A DNA stretch of 37,448 nucleotides from Prevotella sp. (lineage in GTDB: Bacteria > Bacteroidota > Bacteroidia > Bacteroidales > Bacteroidaceae). The notes under the pieces were generated by a model, which was not told the origin of the DNA, searched no databases, and saw only the letters and a program-made list of their open reading frames with translations. The DNA lies in NCBI GenBank assembly GCA_024684515.1, contig JAIKWS010000005.1:1-37448 (forward strand), in the 5' to 3' direction. Below, one piece after another: positions 32,887 through 37,448 of this stretch. The number at the start of each line of letters is the position of its first letter. Within the stretch, counting starts at the first letter, position 1. The translations under genes and the position numbers were made by a program.

Positions 32887-33141
32887 ATGGCAAACCACAA
32901 ATCATCGGTGAAGAGAATTCGCCAGGACAAGAAAAGAGCACTGCACAACAAGTATTATGCCAAGACCATGCGCAATGCTGTTCGCAAGCTCCGTGCAATG
33001 ACTGACAAAGAAGAGGCTATGGCTATGTACCCCAAGGTGCAGAAGATGCTGGATAAGCTGGCAAAGACCAACATCATCCACAAGAACAAGGCCGCTAACC
33101 TGAAGTCGGGTCTGACAAAGCAGATTGCAAAACTGGGTTAA
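32887..33141 (+). CDS. rpsT: 30S ribosomal protein S20
   Basis: This 84-residue, highly basic protein of the small ribosomal subunit has the family N-terminus [21 protein letters not shown]. Helical K/R-rich segments and the late [21 protein letters not shown] motif follow. Its length is normal. It lies 171 bp after tRNA-Glu on the same strand with no second promoter recognised, so it is probably expressed from the same transcript through the structured leader. A strong terminator follows. Confidence 0.97.
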   Translation: MANHKSSVKRIRQDKKRALHNKYYAKTMRNAVRKLRAMTDKEEAMAMYPKVQKMLDKLAKTNIIHKNKAANLKSGLTKQIAKLG

Positions 33142-33167
33142 TAACAACCAAGCATCGCATATGAATA

Positions 33168-33203
33168 CCGCACTAGCCTTATCGCTGGTGTGGTTTTCTT
33201 TTT
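33168..33203 (+). terminator. Rho-independent terminator of rpsT
   Basis: CCGCACTAGC and GCTGGTGTGG form a 10-bp stem (including G-T pairs) with a 6-base loop, followed by TTTTCTTTTT. Confidence 0.85.
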
Positions 33204-33277
33204 GGGGTTCAAGAAGAAACGTAGAATGTAATTTCTTTTTGTAACAGGAAGAAAATACGTCATTTCTCCTTCGAAGG

Positions 33278-33340
33278 GGAAAAATATTTTCCTCACTAGA
33301 AAAAAAAATTTCCTAACCAGGAAAATTTATTTTCATAACT
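33278..33340. repeat. 21-bp A/T-rich tandem array, three copies
   Basis: Units starting at 33278, 33299 and 33320 each follow the pattern GGAAAAATATTTTCC plus CNNACT(A), an internally palindromic motif. There is no gene between 33204 and 33795. The stretch holds this array and the promoter-repeat block. Confidence 0.6.
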
Positions 33341-33502
33341 ATCAGAGATAAATATCCTGTACCAAGACTGTTTGTGGCTAAGTAAAAAGTAAAAGTTTTT
33401 TCGTAAACTACATCCTGAGAAATACAGAGGTCGCACCTCACGTATCATGGACACTTTGACCAACGGATGCTAGTTGCTGCCCCGGTAATCTTGTGCAACT
33501 TC

Positions 33503-33577
33503 GCGATAAAACTCAAATAAAATTTGGTTTTCTTCTCGCTTATTCTTACCTCTGACCTGCGGTCTAAGGTACTCCCG
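33503..33577 (+). repeat. Promoter-containing repeat, copy a (decayed -7 box)
   Basis: AACTCAAATAAAATTTGG, TTTTCTTCTCG, then TTACCTCTG, a tail GACC-TGC-GGTC and AAGGTACTCCCG. It matches copies b, c and d. The -7 position reads TACCTCTG instead of TACCTTTG. Confidence 0.75.
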
Positions 33578-33645
33578 TTGACTATGTCTTCCGATGTCAC
33601 GATTCGGCCAAACAAACCAGTTTGATGGCTCTCACTGCTCCATCG
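33577..33645 (+). repeat. E-type stem-loop element between promoter repeats
   Basis: GTTGACTATGTCTTCCGATG then TCACGATTCGG, a central CAAAC/GTTTG hairpin and GCTCTCACTGCTCCATCG. The frame resembles the elements at 59-132 and 529-609. Confidence 0.4.
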
Positions 33646-33648
33646 TTT

Positions 33649-33721
33649 CGAGAAAACTCAAATAAAATTTGGTTTCTTCTCGATCTTTCGTCCCTCTGAC
33701 CTGCGGTCTAAGGTACTCCCG
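33649..33721 (+). repeat. Promoter-containing repeat, copy b (decayed -7 box)
   Basis: It starts CGAGAAAACTCAAATAAAAT, carries TTTGG, then TCCCTCTG at the -7 position, and ends in the GACC-TGC-GGTC hairpin tail and ACTCCCG. Confidence 0.75.
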
Positions 33722-33777
33722 CTCGAGAAAACTCAAATAAAATTTGGTTTTCTTCTCGCTTATTCGTACCTTTGCAC
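33722..33777 (+). promoter_or_regulatory. Promoter of lptB (repeat copy c, intact)
   Basis: The same repeat as copies a and b, but with a functional pattern: TTTG at 33743-33746, 20 bases, TACCTTTG at 33767-33774. It gives a short leader to the ATG at 33796. The tail seen in the other copies is replaced by the gene. Confidence 0.8.
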
Positions 33778-33795
33778 CCATAATATAAGGTATCT

Positions 33796-34767
33796 ATGGA
33801 ACAGGACATCGAACAACAGGACATCGAACAGAACATTGAACAGCAGGAAGCTCAACAGCCAGAAGTGCATCAGGAGTCTCAGTCGCACAACAGGCAGAAC
33901 GCAGACGGACATAGGATAGAAGGACAGGCAGTACTCAAGGCAGAAGGCCTGGTGAAACGCTATGGACGTCGCACTGTGGTAGACCACGTCAACTTTGACG
34001 TCAGGCAGGGAGAGATTGTCGGTCTGCTGGGTCCCAATGGTGCCGGCAAGACGACCTCGTTCTATATGACTACAGGTCTGGTGATGCCCAACGAAGGACA
34101 TGTCTATGTCATTGATGACAGCGAGGGCACCAATGTCGAGATTACCAACTTCCCCGTCTACAAGCATGCACGTAAGGAGGTGGGCATTGGCTATCTGCCA
34201 CAAGAGGCATCCGTATTCCGTAAGATGAGTGTCGAAGACAATATCCTCTCTGTACTCGAGATGAGACGTGACCTGGACAAGCAACAACGGAACACCATCA
34301 TGGAAGACCTCATCGCAGAGTTCCGACTCGACAAGGTACGTCGCAACAAGGGTGACCAGCTCAGTGGTGGTGAGCGACGACGTACGGAGATAGCACGATG
34401 CCTGGCCATCAACCCACGATTCATCATGCTCGACGAGCCGTTTGCGGGTGTGGATCCTATTGCCGTGGAGGATATCCAGCACATCGTCTGGGACCTGAAG
34501 AAACGTAACATCGGCATTCTCATTACTGACCATAACGTACAGGAAACACTCAGCATTACCGATAGAGCATACCTCCTCTTCGAGGGTCGCATACTCTTTC
34601 ATGGTACACCAGAGGAGCTGGCTGCAAACAAGATCGTAAGAGAGAAATATCTCACCAACTCCTTCGTGCTACGAAAGAAAGACTTCCAGCAGGAGGAAGC
34701 AAACGCAATACTCGACAGGGCTGCTGACGCATTAGACACATTGGATATCATCAATGACATATCCTAA
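33796..34767 (+). CDS. lptB: LPS export ABC transporter ATP-binding protein LptB
   Basis: This is the ATPase that powers LptFGC to extract lipopolysaccharide from the inner membrane. It has 323 residues, longer than the usual ~240-250. The extra part is an N-terminal Gln/Glu-rich segment of about 44 residues ([20 protein letters not shown]...) and a short C-terminal extension. The ABC core begins at [12 protein letters not shown]. Walker [10 protein letters not shown] is at about 79-87, the LptB-typical Q-loop [14 protein letters not shown] near 135, the signature LSGGERRR near 191, Walker [14 protein letters not shown] near 212 and the H-loop ITDHNV near 240. No other ATG can start the core. 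lptF/G/C are not in the window. Confidence 0.92.
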   Translation: MEQDIEQQDIEQNIEQQEAQQPEVHQESQSHNRQNADGHRIEGQAVLKAEGLVKRYGRRTVVDHVNFDVRQGEIVGLLGPNGAGKTTSFYMTTGLVMPNEGHVYVIDDSEGTNVEITNFPVYKHARKEVGIGYLPQEASVFRKMSVEDNILSVLEMRRDLDKQQRNTIMEDLIAEFRLDKVRRNKGDQLSGGERRRTEIARCLAINPRFIMLDEPFAGVDPIAVEDIQHIVWDLKKRNIGILITDHNVQETLSITDRAYLLFEGRILFHGTPEELAANKIVREKYLTNSFVLRKKDFQQEEANAILDRAADALDTLDIINDIS

Positions 34768-35044
34768 TTTTCTTTGGTGACACGGTTTGTGAGGTTGGCA
34801 CGTAAACTATTACAGACCATTCTTTTAGTAAAACATTTGCCCATTACCTCAAGACCCATTCCAGCTGTCAAGTAGCATAACCGAATCGTTGTACCATCGT
34901 AGCAATCGACAGGCTCACCAGAAGTGATAGCCAGGGATTTCTTCATGGAAATAAGAGAAGGCATAGGGGCTTCCCCCTGTCAGCCAATGGAATGTCCTTA
35001 TGTACCCTATTTTTAGCAGAAAAGACTTTTCCTGTCCAAATAAG

Positions 35045-35075
35045 TTTGGCATATGCATATTTTTTAGTAATTTTG
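35045..35075 (+). promoter_or_regulatory. Promoter of mlaE-mlaF
   Basis: TTTG at 35045-35048, 19 bases, TAATTTTG at 35068-35075, an excellent consensus match. The rest of the 333-bp gap 34768-35100 holds only a doubtful 66-codon reverse-strand frame. Confidence 0.8.
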
Positions 35076-35100
35076 CGGCTGAAAAAAATTGGTTGAACGA

Positions 35101-35850
35101 ATGAAGCTTATACAAAGGGCCCTGACCACCTTCGGACGCTACCTGATGCTGATGGGACGCACGTTCAGTGTGCCCGAGCGTATGCGTATGTTCTGGAAAC
35201 AGTATGTGAAGGAGATGGCTCAGCTTGGCATCAACTCCATTGGCATCGTGCTCCTCATCTCTTTCTTCATCGGTGCCGTGATCTGTATCCAGATGAAGAT
35301 GAATATCGAGAGCCCGTGGATGCCCCGCTGGGTGGCTGGCTACACGACACGTGAGATCATGCTGCTGGAGTTCTCCAGTTCAATCATGTGTCTGATCCTG
35401 GCCGGCAAGGTGGGCAGTAACATTGCCTCTGAGCTAGGCACCATGCGAGTGACACAGCAGATTGATGCCCTCGACATCATGGGTGTGAACTCGGCATGCT
35501 ACCTCATCCTGCCCAAGATCCTGGGCATGCTCACCATCATGCCTATATTGGTGATCTTCTCATCTGCCATGGGCATTCTGGGAGCCTATGGCACGGCCTA
35601 TATAGGACATATCATGCCCCCTGACGACCTGACACTGGGTCTGCAGCATGATTTCGTACCGTGGTTTCTGTGGATGAGTATCATCAAGAGCCAGTTCTTT
35701 GCCTTCATCATCAGTTCCGTACCTGCTTTCTACGGCTATACCGTGGAGGGGGGCTCTGTGAATGTGGGCAAGGCATCGACCAATGCCGTGGTGAGCAGTA
35801 GTGTGCTCATACTCTTTAGTGATGTGTTCCTGACGCAATTATTGTCATGA
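35101..35850 (+). CDS. mlaE: MlaE-family phospholipid/lipid ABC transporter permease
   Basis: This 249-residue protein from the ATG at 35101 replaces the TTG at 35089 as the start. It has five to six hydrophobic segments. MlaE/YrbE signatures are VLLISFFIGAVICIQ near residue 48, TTREIMLLEFSSSIMCLILAGKVGSNIASELGTMRVTQQIDAL near 81-123, and the C-terminal YTVEGGSVNVGKASTNAVVSSSVLILFSDV. The Mla system moves phospholipids between inner and outer membrane to keep outer-leaflet asymmetry. It overlaps the ATPase gene by 4 bp (ATGA). The partner MlaD-type protein is not encoded immediately downstream. Confidence 0.92.
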   Translation: MKLIQRALTTFGRYLMLMGRTFSVPERMRMFWKQYVKEMAQLGINSIGIVLLISFFIGAVICIQMKMNIESPWMPRWVAGYTTREIMLLEFSSSIMCLILAGKVGSNIASELGTMRVTQQIDALDIMGVNSACYLILPKILGMLTIMPILVIFSSAMGILGAYGTAYIGHIMPPDDLTLGLQHDFVPWFLWMSIIKSQFFAFIISSVPAFYGYTVEGGSVNVGKASTNAVVSSSVLILFSDVFLTQLLS

Positions 35851-36665
35851 TAGAAGTAAAGAACCTATATAAGAGCTTCGAAGAACGCTCGCCTAAGGGT
35901 CAGGAGGTGGTGCGGAAAGACGTGCTGAAGGATATCAGCACAGTGTTTCAGGATGGTATCACCAACCTGATTATCGGTCAGAGCGGATCGGGAAAGACGG
36001 TGCTGATGAAAAATCTCGTGGGACTGCTGGAGCCTACCAGTGGACAGGTGCTCTATGATGGTCGTGACTTTGTGGCGATGTCGAAGCAGGAGAAAGTGCA
36101 GATGCGCAGGGAGATGGGCATGATCTTCCAGAGTGCAGCCCTCTTCGACTCTCTCTCGGTACTGGAGAACGTGATGTTCCCACTCGATATGTTCTCGGCG
36201 ATGACACTCAGGGAACGTCAGCGGAGGGCACAAGACTGTCTGGCACGTGTGAACCTGGTGGACGTAGACAAGAAATATCCTGGTGAGATCAGTGGTGGCA
36301 TGCAGAAACGTGTGGCCATCGCACGGGCCATCGCCTTGAATCCCAAGTATCTCTTTTGCGATGAGCCCAACTCAGGTCTAGACCCCAAGACCTCGCTGGT
36401 CATTGATGAGCTGCTGCATTCTATCACCCATGAATATCAGATGACCACCATCATAAATACCCATGACATGAATTCTGTCATGGGTATTGGTGAGAATATC
36501 CTCTTCATCTTTGAAGGACGGAAGGAGTGGCAAGGTGTCAGTGCCGATATCATGAACAGCGACAATACCCGCCTGACAGATTTTATCTTTGCCAGCGACT
36601 TGCTGAAAGAGATGCGACATGCCGTACAAGAGAATGGCATCGTCATCCAGCACAAGAAGCACTAG
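35847..36665 (+). CDS. mlaF: MlaF-family ABC transporter ATP-binding protein
   Basis: This 272-residue ATPase partners MlaE. Walker A GQSGSGKT is at 44-51, the Q-loop MIFQSAALFDSLSVLENV near 95, signature ISGGMQKRVAIARA near 145, Walker B YLFCDEPNSGLDP near 166 and the H-loop INTHDM near 197. FQSAALFDSL and SGGMQKR are characteristic of the Mla/Mce ATPase group. It is translationally coupled to mlaE. A 9-bp tandem array begins 4 bp past its stop. Confidence 0.93.
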   Translation: MIEVKNLYKSFEERSPKGQEVVRKDVLKDISTVFQDGITNLIIGQSGSGKTVLMKNLVGLLEPTSGQVLYDGRDFVAMSKQEKVQMRREMGMIFQSAALFDSLSVLENVMFPLDMFSAMTLRERQRRAQDCLARVNLVDVDKKYPGEISGGMQKRVAIARAIALNPKYLFCDEPNSGLDPKTSLVIDELLHSITHEYQMTTIINTHDMNSVMGIGENILFIFEGRKEWQGVSADIMNSDNTRLTDFIFASDLLKEMRHAVQENGIVIQHKKH

Positions 36666-36669
36666 AAAG

Positions 36670-36741
36670 CCGGAATATCCGGAAAATCCAGAAATTCCGG
36701 AGAATCCGGAGAATCCGGAATGCCCAGAAAATCCGGAATGC
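36670..36741. repeat. 9-bp tandem array, eight copies
   Basis: Units CCGGAATAT, CCGGAAAAT, CCAGAAATT, CCGGAGAAT (twice), CCGGAATGC, CCAGAAAAT and CCGGAATGC run head to tail between the convergent mlaF and Sel1-protein genes. An off-frame reading gives PEN-type repeats but has no gene context. Confidence 0.85.
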
Positions 36742-36770
36742 CAGAGAGCTCCAGAGCCCCCTCTCGCTTC

Positions 36771-37235
36771 CTACTTCCCTAATAGCTCCAGCAGGCGTTT
36801 GTCGGTCTTGTCGCCATTGGCTGCATCATGCTTGATTTCCTCAAGCATTTCCTGGCCATGCTTTTTGCCCCCGATGGCCTTCTTAGCCCATTCAAGTGCT
36901 TTCTTCTCGCTAGGATTGACACCCTTGCCTTTGATATAGGCCCTTGCCAGCTGATATTCAGCTTTGTAGTAACCCTGCTCGGCAGATAGCTTATACCATT
37001 TGATGGCCTCCTCGTTCGACTCCGTCACGCCATAGCCCTTGTCGTAACAGCGGCCTATGCGGTACTGAGCCTTCTTGTGCCCTTTCTCTGCTGCAGGCCT
37101 GAACTTGGCTAAGGCAGCCGTATAATTCTTAGCGTCGTACAACGCCTTTCCCTCGGTGTAGAGTTGGTCTACATCCTGTGCACTGGCAGTGATACTGATA
37201 AGCAGTGCAAATAATAATAGCAGTCGTTTTGTCAT
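36771..37235 (-). CDS. Secreted Sel1/TPR-repeat protein
   Basis: This 154-residue protein has a signal peptide (MTKRLLLLFALLISITASAQ). It contains a TPR-like unit (LYTEGKALYDAKNYTAALAKFRPAAEKGH) followed by two Sel1 units (KAQYRIGRCYDKGYGVTESN and KAEYQLARAYIKGKGVNPSE), each with the A-x-x-x-L-G/A...Y-x-x-G-x-G-V pattern. Such repeats bind other proteins, and this one probably acts in the periplasm or outer membrane. No partner can be named. It is convergent with mlaF. A minus-strand TATCTTTG box is at 37261-37268. Confidence 0.85.
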   Translation of the reverse strand: MTKRLLLLFALLISITASAQDVDQLYTEGKALYDAKNYTAALAKFRPAAEKGHKKAQYRIGRCYDKGYGVTESNEEAIKWYKLSAEQGYYKAEYQLARAYIKGKGVNPSEKKALEWAKKAIGGKKHGQEMLEEIKHDAANGDKTDKRLLELLGK

Positions 37236-37260
37236 ATTGCTTGTATCTAATTATCGACTA

Positions 37261-37268
37261 CAAAGATA
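37261..37268 (-). promoter_or_regulatory. -7 box (TATCTTTG) of the Sel1 protein gene
   Basis: TATCTTTG on the minus strand, 25 bp before the start codon. The -33 element is not obvious. Confidence 0.5.
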
Positions 37269-37373
37269 AGAAATAAACTCGACATGACATCCTCTTTATA
37301 GAAAATTAACGTACTATCCTGCCATTAGCTACTCTTTTTGGCGTTCCAATGGCATGCATCGGAGGGTCTCCGT

Positions 37374-37448
37374 TCGAGAAAATCCATATAAAATTTGGTT
37401 TTCTTCTCGATCTTTCGTACCTCTGACCTTCGGTCGAAGGTACTCCCG
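37374..37448 (+). repeat. Promoter-containing repeat, copy d (decayed -7 box), truncated by the window end
   Basis: TCGAGAAAATCCATATAAAA then TTTGG, TTTTCTTCTCG, and TACCTCTG at the -7 position, with tail GACC-TTC-GGTC and ACTCCCG. It is the same family as the block upstream of lptB. The tail hairpin loop differs (TTC for TGC). Confidence 0.75.

Noticed and set aside
36619..36939. ORF with PEN-type repeats at the 9-bp array
   Set aside because: It overlaps mlaF and the Sel1 gene out of frame and has no start context.

Overview
The window comes from a Bacteroidota chromosome, most likely Prevotella in the broad sense. Three things point there. Most transcription units start with the Bacteroidota promoter pattern TTTG-N19/20-TAnnTTTG instead of -35/-10 boxes. 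The proteins are typical of that group: a GLUG-repeat surface protein with a type IX-like C-terminus, Mfa2/FimB-like lipoproteins, a DUF4923-type lipoprotein, and a GH67 alpha-glucuronidase in an operon with a SIMPL protein. The intergenic DNA is also unusually rich in repeats. No phage, plasmid, CRISPR array or complete insertion sequence is visible.

Layout. 0-2.1 kb: a broken REP-associated (Y1/HUH) transposase, then repeat cluster C1. 2.3-7.3 kb: a 1,597-residue GLUG surface protein and a 57-residue acidic peptide, then cluster C2. 8.5-10.6 kb: an envelope operon (NlpC/P60 peptidase, CapA-like protein, VanZ-like protein), then cluster C3, a 47-bp inverted repeat and a 24-bp tandem array. 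12.9-15.0 kb: recG on the minus strand. 15.1-18.1 kb: FecCD-type permease, sufS, rnhB. 18.6-20.6 kb: two paralogous fimbrial-type lipoproteins separated by a 17-bp tandem array, then cluster C4. 21.4-25.6 kb: dapL, SIMPL protein, GH67. 25.7-29.0 kb: a PcRGLX/YetA-like polysaccharide-active protein on the minus strand. 29.3-32.5 kb: MATE exporter, BaiN/HI0933-like flavoprotein, DUF4923 lipoprotein. 32.5-37.2 kb: tRNA-Glu, rpsT, lptB behind a multiply duplicated promoter, mlaE-mlaF, and a Sel1-repeat protein.

The genes are largely housekeeping and envelope functions, with a small plant-polysaccharide theme (glucuronoxylan side chains by GH67; a putative rhamnogalacturonan-related enzyme convergent to it).

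The striking part is the repeats. Clusters C1-C4 are mosaics of a few modules, many delimited by the hexamer ATGCGG. They carry at least twelve copies of a ~125-135 bp element predicted to fold into a four-helix junction: an outer stem, a left hairpin, a long inner stem with a capped tip, and a right hairpin. Two families (H1 and H2) share this architecture with unrelated sequences. Within H1 the inner stem has several different sequences, and in most copies both strands have changed together to keep pairing. This indicates selection on, or replication through, the folded form. A REP-type transposase remnant at the edge of C1 suggests a possible mobilising enzyme, but that link is inference.
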